A stretch of 64,000 bases of DNA, from the NCBI GenBank assembly GCA_963700475.1, contig CAVOXR010000009.1:496001-560000 (forward strand), written 5' to 3'. Below, piece by piece: positions 44,734 through 54,775 of this stretch; the first letter of the stretch is position 1; each line of letters starts with the position of its first letter. A model generated the notes under the pieces. It was not told the DNA's origin. It saw only the letters and a program-made list of their open reading frames with translations, and did not search any database. The position numbers and the translations under genes were made by a program. This stretch comes from Prado023 sp963700475. Lineage in GTDB: Bacteria > Actinomycetota > Actinomycetes > S36-B12 > CAIYMF01.

Positions 44734-45942
44734 GTCGACCCCTCGCGGCTGTCGCGCACCTCGACGCCGACCCCGGCCAGCACGTCGCGCAGTCGGTCGC
44801 TTGCCGCCCAGTCGCCCGCAGCCCGGCTGTCCGAGCGCAGGTCCACCAACGCCTGGACGGCCCTGCCCGCCAGTTCCCGGTCGTGGGTCGCCGAGGCGGC
44901 CTCGGCCTGATGGACGAGGGCGACCACGGCCGCGCGCTCGTCTGCCGCGGTGGCTGGGAGTACCGCAAGGATGGCGCGCGCGAGGTCGGCGGCGTCCGGG
45001 GCGTCGCCGTCCAGGGCGTCGGCTTCCGCGGCGGTCGGCGTCCGGGGCGGCGGCGTCCTCGGCGCTCGGGTCGAGTCCCGACTCGGCGCCGGCGTCCGTG
45101 CCCGAGCCCGACGGCCCAGTCTCACGACCCACCGCCGCACCGGCCCCCAGGGCGGCGATCCGGTCCTCGAGCTCGGCGATGGTCAGGCGCGAGCCGTTGG
45201 GAACAACGTCCTCCACACCGGCCACCCGAAGGGTCACCGCGCTGCGGCCCGCCACCCACGCGGTGCCGGCATCAAGGTCCAGGACGAGCGCTGTGTGCTC
45301 GTCGACACCGAGGATGAAGCCGTCGCCAAGGTCGGGCTCGATCTGGGCCAGCCTCCGACCGCCGACGTAGCAGAAGCGCGTGTCGTGCGTGCCGCCCTCG
45401 CGGTTGTCGTAGTGCGGGATGACCGCACAGCGCCAGCCCAGGATCTGGCTCATCAGCCCGATGCCCGGCTCCCAGCGCGGGTCCTCACCGACCTTGTAGA
45501 TCTCGTACACCGGCAGAGCCCAGTCCCCGAGGGTGACGACCGCGGCGGAGGCGAACACAAGTACCCCCGACCGGCCGGGCGCCACAACCCCGGCCAGGGC
45601 CTCCGGAACGCCCGTCCCCTCCCAGCACCGCCGGGCATAGCTCGGGGATCCGGGGCCAGCGAAGACCCACTCGGCGGCGCGGATGTCGGCCAGGGCCCGC
45701 TCGACCGTCAGGGCATCAGCCCCGGCGGGCAGGGTGACGGCCCGCAACGGATGCCCGAGCGACTCGGTGAAGTACTGGTTGATCTTCTCGACCAGCTCGT
45801 CGGCGTTCTCCTGGAAGGCGAACGGGCTGTCCATGAGTCGGGCATCGGTCGGGTCCGGCAGGCCGGAGAACACCTCGCGATGGACGCCGAGCATCCCGGT
45901 GGTCGTCTCTCCCGAGCCCATGATCACCAGTCGCCGCGGCAC
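44718..45942 (-). CDS. S51-like protein A fused to a CysRS C-terminal-like helical domain (one frameshift)
   Basis: About 407 residues from GTG 45942 (TAGGCT 6 nt upstream, leaderless). N-terminal S51-like domain: LVIMGSGETTTGM, FAGPGSPSYARR, and SAAVVTLGD in place of the usual nucleophile elbow. An acidic, Ala-rich linker follows. After a one-base shift near 45030 comes a C-terminal domain whose AAGDWAASDRLRDVLAGVGV and DSREGSTWQW resemble the tail of cysteinyl-tRNA synthetase. No CysRS catalytic core is present. Function unknown; the combination deserves attention. Confidence 0.75.
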
Positions 45943-46062
45943 CCGGGAAGCCTAGCCCGGGTGGACCACACCCGCCTGCGACAACTGCGTCACCAGGTCT
46001 GGGAACCGCTGTCCAGGGTCGTTCCGTCGATGGTCACGAAGGCCCAGCTGAACCCGCGGGCA

Positions 46063-46875
46063 TCAAGCCGTGAGGTCCAGGACCCCGTAGTCGGTGTTGT
46101 CGAAGAACTCGCTCCACGTCCGGCCGTCGTTGGTCGTGCCCGAGCGCTGCTCAGCTCCGCCGGTGCCCACGACGAAGGCCCTCAAGGGTGCAGTGCGGCC
46201 GACCACAGGGATGCTCATGCGCTCGTAGTCGTGGTCGTGGCCCCAGACCAGGAGCTTCACGTCCTTGTCGCCGCGCACCAGGTTGTAGAGCCCTGCCGTG
46301 TCGGCCTGGTCGGAGTGCTCGCCGCGGGAGAAGCGCGGACGGTGCCACATGACCAGAGTCGGCTTCCCGTTGTGCTTCTTCAGCGTGGCCTTGAGCCACT
46401 TGCGCTGCTTGGCACTGGCCACCTTCTCGGAGTCGAGGCCGATGACACGCCACGAGCCGACCTTCTTCGACCAGTACAGGCCACCGCTCTCGTCGAAGAA
46501 CTCGCGATACCCACCCGCCCCGGCTGTGCGGTACTCGTGATTGCCCGGCACCGGCAGCCACCGTGAGCGGAACTCGCCCCACGACGGGTCGAACAGCCCG
46601 CGGAGCTCAGCGATCGTGGCGCTCGGGTAGGCGATGTCCCCGGCGAGCAGGACCTTCTCGGGGGCCAGCGCCCGGGTGAGCGCCGCAGTCTCGACGTAGG
46701 CGCCACCAGGATTGGCAATGTCGCCGACGGCGACCACATGCACCCCCGGCCCCTGCGCCCCGCGCACCTCGGGCGGCAGCGCCTCCGTGGCCAGCGACGG
46801 GCCGCCGATCGATCCTGCCAGCAGGGCGAGTCCGGCAAGGGATGCCGCGAGGGTCACCACTGGCCGTCTGCGCAT
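46063..46875 (-). CDS. Secreted calcineurin-like metallophosphoesterase
   Basis: 270 residues from ATG 46875 (TACCCT at 46882-46887, 6 nt upstream; leaderless). Signal peptide residues 1-31. Metal-site motifs in order: VAVGDIA, LLAGDIAYP, PGNHEYRT, VMWHRPRF and WGHDHDYER. These are purple acid phosphatase-like phosphoesterase ligands. It acts outside the membrane on phospho-monoesters or -diesters. Divergent from bioY. Confidence 0.88.
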   Translation of the reverse strand: MRRRPVVTLAASLAGLALLAGSIGGPSLATEALPPEVRGAQGPGVHVVAVGDIANPGGAYVETAALTRALAPEKVLLAGDIAYPSATIAELRGLFDPSWGEFRSRWLPVPGNHEYRTAGAGGYREFFDESGGLYWSKKVGSWRVIGLDSEKVASAKQRKWLKATLKKHNGKPTLVMWHRPRFSRGEHSDQADTAGLYNLVRGDKDVKLLVWGHDHDYERMSIPVVGRTAPLRAFVVGTGGAEQRSGTTNDGRTWSEFFDNTDYGVLDLTA

Positions 46876-47015
46876 GCGCCTAGGGTACGGGCTCGCTCGT
46901 GGCGGACCGGTCAATTGCGGGCCGGGGTCCCCGACATCCGACCCGGCGGTCCCGATAGGCTCGCCCCGTCCCAGCCGGCGGGTAGTCGTCGGTGAGTTCG
47001 ATCAGGAGAAACGCC

Positions 47016-47609
47016 ATGTCCCTCGCCACCCCCGCCCCCGGGGTCATCGCCGATGTCTTCGGGCGCAGCGCTGTCCGCAACGCGGTCCTCGTCGTCGCCG
47101 GTGCGGCCTTCGTCGGCCTGGCCGCGCAGGTCGCGATCCCGCTGCCCTTCACGCCTGTCCCGCTGACGGGCCAGACGTTCGCCGTCCTGCTCACCGCGGC
47201 AGCCCTGGGCATGTGGCGCGGCGTCGCCTCGATGACCCTCTACGCAATTGCCGGCCTGGCCGGCGTGCCGTGGTTCGCTGAGGGGTCCAGCGCCTTCAAG
47301 TCCGGCGCCCTGACCGTCAGCTTCGGCTACATCCTGGGCTTCATCGCGGCTGCTGCCCTGGTCGGATGGTTGGCCCAGAGGGGCGCCACCCGGACCGCAC
47401 CGCGCACCGCCGGCCTGATGGTGCTGGGCAACGTCGTCATCTACGCGATCGGCGCCACCTGGCTGGCTGTGGCCATCGGAGTCTCGCTGTCCGAGGCGAT
47501 CTCGCTGGGCGTGACGCCGTTCCTGGTCGGCGACCTGCTCAAGGTGGCCCTGGCAGCCGGGCTGTTCCCGCTGGCCTGGCGCGCCGTGGAGAAGTTCACC
47601 GCGGAGTAG
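47016..47609 (+). CDS. bioY: Biotin transporter S component
   Basis: 197 residues, six membrane segments. BioY family: VAIPLPFTPVPLTGQTFAVLL, GMWRGVASMTLY, and the GYILGF motif in the middle. Substrate-binding subunit of an ECF biotin importer; AT components are not in the window. RBS AGGAG 7 nt before ATG 47016. Confidence 0.93.
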   Translation: MSLATPAPGVIADVFGRSAVRNAVLVVAGAAFVGLAAQVAIPLPFTPVPLTGQTFAVLLTAAALGMWRGVASMTLYAIAGLAGVPWFAEGSSAFKSGALTVSFGYILGFIAAAALVGWLAQRGATRTAPRTAGLMVLGNVVIYAIGATWLAVAIGVSLSEAISLGVTPFLVGDLLKVALAAGLFPLAWRAVEKFTAE

Positions 47610-47627
47610 TCCCCGAGCAAACGCCCA

Positions 47628-47654
47628 GCGCCCCGGTCGGATCGGCCGGGGCGC
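47628..47654 (+). terminator. bioY terminator hairpin
   Basis: GCGCCCCGG/CCGGGGCGC, 9-bp stem with 9-nt loop, 18 nt past the bioY stop. Confidence 0.75.
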
Positions 47655-47704
47655 TTCGCTGTCCGGCTGTTGGCCCGGCGCGGGTCATCGGCATCCACAA
47701 CTCG

Positions 47705-47740
47705 TCCGGATTCCCGACCGATCCTGGTCGGGAATCCGGA
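47705..47740. terminator. 15-bp hairpin between bioY and gatB
   Basis: TCCGGATTCCCGACC and GGTCGGGAATCCGGA form a perfect 15-bp stem with a 6-nt loop, in the convergent gap between bioY and gatB. Probably the gatCAB transcript end; no U-run. Confidence 0.6.
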
Positions 47741-47839
47741 CCAACCGAGCGTTCGGCCACCGAAGAGCGGACCACGAGGGGGCAGCAGCGAGTGGGGGGT
47801 GCAGCGGGGAGAGCTGGGTCGTGGGACGGGTGGTGCGGT

Positions 47840-49352
47840 CTACTCCTCGACGCCGAGGCGTTCGAAGATCAGGGCGCGCACACGGCCCGCGTCCGCCTGA
47901 CCGCGCGTTGCCTTCATCACCGCACCGACGATCGCTCCGGCGGCCTGGACCTTGCCGCCCCTGATCTTGTCGGCGACGTCGGGCTGCGCGGCCAACGCCT
48001 CGTCGATGGCGGCCAACAGCGGGCCATCGTCGGACACGACGGCCAAGCCACGCCCAGCCACGACCTCACTCGGCGAGCCCTCGCCGGCCAGCACTCCCTC
48101 GATCACCTGTCGGGCCAACTTGTCGTTCACCGTGCCCGCCACGACCAGGGACTCGAGCTCGGCGACCTGGGCCGGGCTGATCGACAGGTCGGCGAGCTCG
48201 ACGCCCCGGTCCTTGGCAATCCGCGACAGCTCCCCGGTCCACCACTTGCGCGCCGAGGCCTGGTCACACCCTGCGGCGATGGTCTCCTCGACGAGGTCCA
48301 GCGCCCCGGCGTTGATGACCGTGGCCATGTCGTGGTCGTTGATGCCCCACTCGGCGGCGATCCGCGCCCGGCGGACCGCCGGGTTCTCCGGCAGGGTCGC
48401 GCGCAGCTGCTCGACCCACTCGCGTGAGGGGGCGATCGGGACGAGGTCCGGCTCGGGGAAGTAGCGGTAGTCCTCGGACTCCTCCTTGATGCGCCCCGAG
48501 GTGGTCAGCCCGGTGTCCTCGTGCCAGTGCCGGGTCTCCTGGACGACCTTGCCTCCCTCGGTGAGCAGCGCGGCCTGCCGGCCGATCTCGTAGCGCACCG
48601 CACGCTCGACCGAGCGCAGCGAGTTCACGTTCTTCGTCTCCGAGCGGGTGCCGAACGGGGATGACGGATCGGGCCGCAGGGACAGGTTGACGTCGCAGCG
48701 CAGCGACCCCTGCTCCATCCGCACGTCGGAGACTCCCAGTGCGCGCAGCAGCTCCCGCAGGGCGGCGACATAGGCCTTGGCGACCTCGGGGGCGTAGCGT
48801 CCGGCCCCCTCGATCGGCTTCGTGACGATCTCGATCAGTGGGATGCCCGCGCGGTTGTAGTCGACCAACGAGTAGTCCGCCCCGTGGATGCGCCCCGTGG
48901 CGCCGCCCATGTGGCTGTTCTTGCCCGGTGTCCTCCTCCATGTGCGCACGCTCGATGCCCACGCGGAAGGTCCGGCGACCCTCGGGGGTCTCGTAATCGA
49001 CGTCGAGGTACCCGTCGAAGCAGATCGGCTCGTCGTACTGCGAGGTCTGGAAGTTCTTCGGCATGTCCGGGTAGAAGTAGTTCTTCCGCGCGAACCGGCA
49101 CCACTCGGCGACCTGGCAGTTCAACGCCAGTCCGATCCGCATCGCCGACTCCACGCCGATCCGGTTCAGCGCCGGAAGCGCCCCGGGCAGGCCGAGGCAG
49201 ACCGGGCAGACCTGGGTGTTGGGCTCGGCGCCGAACACCGTCGAGCAGCCGCAGAACATCTTGGTCGCGGTGTTCAGCTCGACGTGGACCTCCAGGCCCA
49301 TCACCGGGTCGAACCGCTCGAGGGCGGTGTCGAAGTCCATGGTCTCGGTCAT
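47840..49352 (-). CDS. gatB: Aspartyl/glutamyl-tRNA amidotransferase subunit B (one frameshift)
   Basis: About 503 residues. GLEVHVELNTATKMFC and CVCLGLPGALP at the N terminus (zinc/ATP-binding cradle), YDEPIC, then GADYSLVDYNRAGIPL and the C-terminal YqeY-like tRNA-binding tail. An extra G in a run near 48925 shifts the frame between HMEEDTG and KNSHMGGATG. The ATG overlaps the gatA stop (ATGA). Works with GatA and GatC to amidate Glu-tRNA(Gln) and/or Asp-tRNA(Asn). Confidence 0.94.
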
Positions 49353-50851
49353 CGCGCCGGCACCTCCTCGATCAGCAGGCCGCCCCACCGGTTGAACAGC
49401 GCCTGTTCCAGCGCACCACCCACGCGGTAGAGCCGGTCATCGGCCATCGCCGGGGCGATGATCTGCAGACCCACAGGCAGGCCGTCCTCCGGGGCAAGAC
49501 CTACCGGCAGGCTCATCGCTGCGTTCCCGGCGAGGTTCACCGGGATCGTCGCGACGTCGTTGAGGTACATCGCCAGCGGGTCGTCGAGCTTCTCGCCGAG
49601 CTTGAACGCCGTGGTGGGTGCGGTCGGCGAGATGAGCACATCGACCTGCTCGAACGCCGCTGCGAAGTCGCGCTGGATGAGCGTGCGCACCTTCTGCGCC
49701 GAGCCGTAGTACGCGTCGTAGTACCCGCTCGAGAGGGCGTAGGTGCCCAGCATGATCCGGCGCTTCACCTCCGCCCCGAAACCGGACTCGCGAGTCAGGC
49801 TCATGACCTCCTCGACCGAGCGTGAGCCGTCATCGCCCACCCGCTGGCCGTAGCGCATGCCGTCGAACTTGGCCAGGTTGCTCGATGCCTCGCTGGGCAG
49901 GATCAGGTAGTAGGCGGCCAGTGCGTAGTCGAAGCTCGGGCAGGAGACCTCGACGACCTCGGCACCCAGCTTCTCGAGGATCGTGACGGCCTCGGCGAAG
50001 CGCTGGCGCACGCCGGCCTGGTATCCCTCGCCGCCGAGCTCCTTCACCAGGCCGATGCGCATCCCCGTGACGTCGGCGCGCTTGGCCGCGGCCACGACGT
50101 CAGGCACGGGCTGGGCCAGTGACGTGGAGTCCATCGGGTCGTAGCCCGCGATGACCTCGTGGAGTAGGGCGGTGTCGAGGACAGTCCGGGCACACGGCCC
50201 GGCCTGGTCCAGGGACGAGGCCAGCGCCACGAGGCCGTAGCGGGAGACTGCGCCATATGTGGGCTTGACGCCCACCGTGCCCGTGACGGCCGCAGGCTGG
50301 CGGATCGAGCCACCCGTGTCGGTGCCGATCGCCAGCGGGGCCTCGAACGCGGCGAGTGCGGCAGCGCTGCCGCCGCCCGAGCCGCCGGGGATCCGGTCGA
50401 GGTCCCACGGGTTGTGGGTCGGGCCGTAGGCGGAGTGCTCGGTGGAGGAGCCCATCGCGAACTCGTCCATGTTCGTCTTGCCGAGGATGACGATCCCGGC
50501 CTCCCGGAGGCGGCGGGTGACGGTCGCGTCGTACGGCGGGTGCCATCCCTCGAGGATCCGCGAGCCACAGGTCGTGGGCGCACCCTTCATCGTCAGGACG
50601 TCCTTGAGGGCCAGCGGGACGCCAGCCAAAGGCCCGAGTTCCTCACCGGCTGCCCGGGCAGCGTCGATGGCATCGGCGGCGGCCAGGGCGCCCTCGGAGT
50701 CGACGTGCAGGAACGCGTGGATGTCACCGTCGACGGCGGCGATCCGGTCGAGGTGGGCGGTCGCGAGCTCGCGCGCGGAGACGGCGCGACTGCGCAACAG
50801 CTCGGAGTGCTGCGACGCGGTGAGGCGGGTCAGGTCAAGCGCGTGGGCCAT
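49349..50851 (-). CDS. gatA: Aspartyl/glutamyl-tRNA amidotransferase subunit A
   Basis: About 500 residues. Amidase signature with the Ser-cisSer-Lys triad: Lys in PLALKDVLTMKG, SSTEHSAYGPTHNP, GGSGGGSAAALAA and GTDTGGSIRQPAA. It releases ammonia from glutamine or asparagine. ATG 50851 is preferred because GAGGAG lies 8 nt upstream; a GTG 9 nt earlier (50860) overlaps the gatC stop and is an alternative. Confidence 0.95.
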   Translation of the reverse strand: MAHALDLTRLTASQHSELLRSRAVSARELATAHLDRIAAVDGDIHAFLHVDSEGALAAADAIDAARAAGEELGPLAGVPLALKDVLTMKGAPTTCGSRILEGWHPPYDATVTRRLREAGIVILGKTNMDEFAMGSSTEHSAYGPTHNPWDLDRIPGGSGGGSAAALAAFEAPLAIGTDTGGSIRQPAAVTGTVGVKPTYGAVSRYGLVALASSLDQAGPCARTVLDTALLHEVIAGYDPMDSTSLAQPVPDVVAAAKRADVTGMRIGLVKELGGEGYQAGVRQRFAEAVTILEKLGAEVVEVSCPSFDYALAAYYLILPSEASSNLAKFDGMRYGQRVGDDGSRSVEEVMSLTRESGFGAEVKRRIMLGTYALSSGYYDAYYGSAQKVRTLIQRDFAAAFEQVDVLISPTAPTTAFKLGEKLDDPLAMYLNDVATIPVNLAGNAAMSLPVGLAPEDGLPVGLQIIAPAMADDRLYRVGGALEQALFNRWGGLLIEEVPAR

Positions 50852-50856
50852 GTCGC

Positions 50857-51165
50857 TCACTCCTCGTCCAGGATGCGCGGGACGCGGAATCGGTCGTCCT
50901 CGGCGGCGGGTGCCCCGGAGAGCGCCTCCTGCTGGGTCAGGCTCGGGCGCGGGATGTCCTCGCGGAAGACGTTCTCAAGCGGCATCGGGTGCGAGGTGGC
51001 GGGAACGTCCGGGGTGGCGACCTCGGTCACGCGGGCGACGGCGCCGAGGATGTCGGCGAGTTGGGCGCTGTAGTGGTCGAGTTCGTCCTCGGTGAGGGAC
51101 AGCCGGGCGAGGCGACCGAGGTGGGCCACCTGCTCGCGCGTGATCGCCGATGGGTTCTCAGGCAT
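50857..51165 (-). CDS. gatC: Aspartyl/glutamyl-tRNA amidotransferase subunit C
   Basis: 102 residues, first gene of gatC-gatA-gatB. REQVAHLGRLARLSLTEDEL at the N terminus and LREDIPRPSL-like FREDIPRPSLTQQEAL near the end. Start ATG 51165 is fixed by TAGGAT (51173-51178) 7 nt upstream, giving a leaderless operon mRNA. It stabilises GatA-GatB. Confidence 0.94.
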   Translation of the reverse strand: MPENPSAITREQVAHLGRLARLSLTEDELDHYSAQLADILGAVARVTEVATPDVPATSHPMPLENVFREDIPRPSLTQQEALSGAPAAEDDRFRVPRILDEE

Positions 51166-51409
51166 GGGGCACATCCTAGGTCGGGCGCCCCTGCCGCCCG
51201 AAACGCACGCAGGCGGGTCGCTGCCGGCTCCCCCTGCCGGCAACGACCCGCCTCACGCACGTGGCTCCCCCTCCACGTCCCGCGCCTCCCCCGCGGCGCA
51301 TGCGTACGCTCCCATCGCCTCCCAGATGCTGCAACCAGTTGTCCACAGGACTCGTCCGAAGCCTCGGGCTCCCGGGCCGTCCCGCCGGCCTGCTGGGGTG
51401 CGAGCGGGG

Positions 51410-53630
51410 CTACCCGCCCACCTTCGCGACCGCCGCCGCTGCGATCCGGGCCCTGCTCGAGCAGCACCCCGAACCCGTCGGCGTCGAGCACCGGGCGCGC
51501 GAGGGCGACCGCCTTGTCCGCCTTCGAGCCGGCGTTCTCGCCCACGACGACGAAGTCCGTCTTCTTCGACACCGAGGAGGCCACCTTGCCGCCGCGACGC
51601 GTGACCGCCTCGGCTGCGCTGTCGCGCGTGTAGCCGGTGAGTGAACCAGTGATCACCACCGTGAGCCCGGCCAGCGGCTGGGGACCGGTCTCGACAACCT
51701 CATCGGCCATCCGAACCCCGGCAGCGCGCCACTTGTCGACGACCTCGCGGTGCCAGTCCACGGCGAACCACTCGACAACGGCCTCGGCGATGATCGGGCC
51801 CACGCCCTCGGTCGTGGCAAGTTCCTCCACGGATGCGGCAACGATGGCGTCCAGGGACACGAACTCGCGCGCCAACGCCTGGGCGGCCGTGGGACCGACA
51901 TGCCGGATCGACAGTGCGACCAGGACGCGCCACAGCGGCTGGGCCTTGGCCTTCTCCAGCTGGGTCAACAGCACCTCGGCGTTGGCCGTCAGCTGAGGAC
52001 CCACCTCACCGGCCTTGGCCGCACGCGTGAAGAACGGAACGGTGCGCAGGGTGGCGGCATCGAGGGCGAACAGGTCACCCTCGTCCGTCACGACCCCGTA
52101 CTCGAGCAGTGCCACCCCCGCCTTCCAGCCCAGGCCCTCGATGTCGAAGGCGCCGCGCGAGGCGACGTGGAACACCCGCTCGCGAAGCTGCGCTGGACAT
52201 GAGCGCGTGTTCGGGCAGCGGATGTCGACGTCGCCCTCCTTGGCCGGCGCCAGCGGGGTGCCGCACTCCGGGCAGTGGGTCGGCATCACGAACGCCCGCT
52301 CGGCCCCTGTGCGCTCCTCGACCACCGGGCCGATCACCTCGGGGATCACGTCCCCGGCCTTGCGCAGGAACACCAGGTCCCCGATGAGGACGCCCTTGCG
52401 AACGACCTCGCTCGCGTTGTGCAGCGTGGCCATCTCCACAGTCGAGCCAGCCACCTTCGCCGGGGCCATCACCGCGTACGGGGTGACCCGACCGGTGCGC
52501 CCGACGTTCACGCGGATGTCCAGGAGCCGGGTGCGGACCACCTCCGGCGGGTACTTGAAGGCGATGGCCCACCGCGGTGCCCGGGACGTCGCGCCCAGCT
52601 GCCCCTGCAGCTCGAGGTCATCGACCTTGACCACCACGCCATCGATCTCGTGCTCCACGTCGTGGCGGTGCTCGGCGTAGAACTCGATGAAATCGCGTAC
52701 GGCGTCGAGTCCGTCCACGACCTTCGCCCGGTCCGAGGTCGGCAGGCCCAGCGCGGACAGCACCTCGTACCCGTGGGACTGGGTCTCAATGGCCAGCCCC
52801 TCGCGGGCACCCACCCCGTGCACCGTGAGGCGCAGCCGGCTCATGTTCGACCGGACTCGCTCCACCTCGGCGGCCATCCTGGCCACGCGCCCCTCGGCCC
52901 GCTCCAGCGCGCCCGCGGACGCGTCCCGCGACCGGGCGGCCTCCAGCGCGGTGGTGGCCTTGGCCAATTCCTCCTCGCGGCGGTCGATCCGTTGGCGCAA
53001 GGTGCCGGCCGCGGTGTTGCGCGGGTTGGCGAAGGGCGAGCGACCCAGGGCCAGCTGCTCGTCGTTGATCCGCTCGAAGTCGGCCACGGGGAAGAACACC
53101 TCCCCCCGGACCTCGACCAGCGCAGGCACGGCCGCATCATCGGTCGGGGTCAGCCGTGCGGGGATCGCGGGGATGAACTGCGCGTTGTAGGTGACGTCCT
53201 CCCCCACGCGACCGTCACCGCGCGTGGCCACCGACACCAGGCGCCCGGACCGGTAGACGATGTCGACCGCCAGCCCGTCGATCTTCAACTCGCACAGCAC
53301 CGACGGGAACCGGTTGACCGAGCCCTCCACCCGCTCCGCCCACGCCGACAGCTCGTCGTCGGAGAAGGCGTTGTCCAGCGAGTACAGCCGCTGAAGGTGC
53401 TCGACCGGATCGAACATCTCGGCCGGTGTCCCGCCGACCGACTGCGTCGGGGAGTCCTGGCTCACGAACTCCGGATGCTGGCCCTCCAGTGCCACGAGCT
53501 CGGCGAACAGGGCGTCGTACTCGGCGTCGGAGATCGTAGGGGCGTCGTGCTGGTAGTAGGCCGTCCGGGCGGCCTCCACCTGCTCCACCAACTGCACCCA
53601 CCGGGCGCGGGCATCGTCGATCTGCGTCAC
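51410..53630 (-). CDS. ligA: NAD+-dependent DNA ligase (one frameshift at the very end)
   Basis: About 740 residues. Domain Ia; adenylation domain with the KxDG lysine in CELKIDGLAVD; OB fold (SRAPRWAIAFKYPPE); Zn finger CPECG to CPNTRSCPAQ; HhH repeats; BRCT (LAGLTVVITGSLTGY). Residues about 225-275 are a charged Glu/Arg/Ala-rich, probably coiled-coil insertion. One extra base at about 51443 hides the proper end (EQGPD then AAAAVAKVGG and TAG 51410). GTG start with TAACCT 6 nt upstream (leaderless). Confidence 0.95.
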
Positions 53631-53668
53631 GCCCGCAGGTTACCGGTGCCCACCGACACGCGGCGTCG

Positions 53669-54707
53669 TTACTCGGAGGACTCGAGCATCCTCGCCGCTG
53701 CGCGCATCAGGGCACCCACCTCGCGGGCCCATGTCGGGGAGGCTCCCGCGAGCCCGCACGCGGGGCTGAGCCACGTCCGCTCCCCGACGTCGGCGATACC
53801 GAACCCGATCCGATTCCACAACCGCATCACCCGACGAGCCAGGTCGTCAGCGGTCAGGCGTGGATCGTCGAGCGAGGGAACCGCGCCCAGGACGACCACT
53901 CCCCCGGCGTCCCACCATGAGCCCAACGCCTCGTCGGCCGCGTCCCCGATGAGTTCGGTATCGACCGCCACGGCCTCGAATCCGGCGCGGCGCAGCACCT
54001 CGAAGGGCACGTCCCGGTCGCAGCAGTGGGCCACCGTCAGAACGGCGCCTGATCCGCGTGCGGCGTCGGCCACAGCCGCCAGCCCCGACACGATCTCGGG
54101 GACCTCGGGAACCCGCAGCACCCCACGACCGCTGGGGGTGCGGATGTGTCCGGCAAGCACGATCGGAAGGGTGGGTTCGTCGACCTGGAGCACGACCTGA
54201 GCCCCCGGGATGCGTCGACCGATCATCGCCACGTGCTCGGCCACGGCTTCCGCGAGTGCCGCGGCCAGGTCCGTGCACGCCCCCGCATCGGCCACCAGCC
54301 GCGTCCCGCGCACCGCCTCGACCCCCGCGGCGAGCGTCCACGGACCGGTCACCTGGACCTTCACCCGGCCCGTGAACCCCGCGAGCTCGAGCTCCATCCG
54401 ATCGACGTCCTCCGCGAGCCAGGAGACGCCGCGACGCATCTGGCGGCCGAGGTCCCCACCCGAGCGACCCCCGGCCAACCGCCACCCGTCCGGAGTGGTC
54501 TCGGCGGCGAACTCCCCCGTGGCCGAGGAGACCAGGGCCAGGGTCCGACCGAGCATGTCCCCGCCGGGACCTCGCGCGGGGAGCTCGACCAGGTGTGGGA
54601 TGTCGAGCTCACCGGCAACGATGCGCGCCGACTCGCGCCGAGTCCGTGCCCGGCATCGAGCCGATCCCGGTGACAGCGATGGTCGATGCGTCCTCACGGG
54701 TCTCCAC
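53669..54707 (-). CDS. Cobalamin-independent methionine synthase-like protein (MetE C-terminal fold, one frameshift)
   Basis: About 346 residues from GTG 54707. UROD/MetE-like barrel: TGIGSMPGTD at the start, VQVTGPWTLA, LQVDEPTLP, and a zinc-site-like VAHCCDRDVPFEVL. It is half the length of MetE and lacks its N-terminal domain; related actinobacterial proteins are called methionine synthase II. The frame shifts near 54636 (TDSA to ESARIVAGE). Divergent from the Gfo/Idh/MocA gene. Confidence 0.8.
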
Positions 54708-54775
54708 GGGCCCCATTGTCCCGTCGCCCCGGTCATGAACACCATTCCCGCGGCCAACCTGACACCCTTGTGCCC

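Noticed and set aside
47705..47740. Transposon inverted repeat
   Set aside because: Short-loop perfect hairpin in a convergent gap, without transposase or target-site duplication; a terminator is likelier.
51027..51412. C-terminal extension of LigA through the gatC region
   Set aside because: Created by one extra base near 51443; restoring it gives a normal LigA end at 51410.
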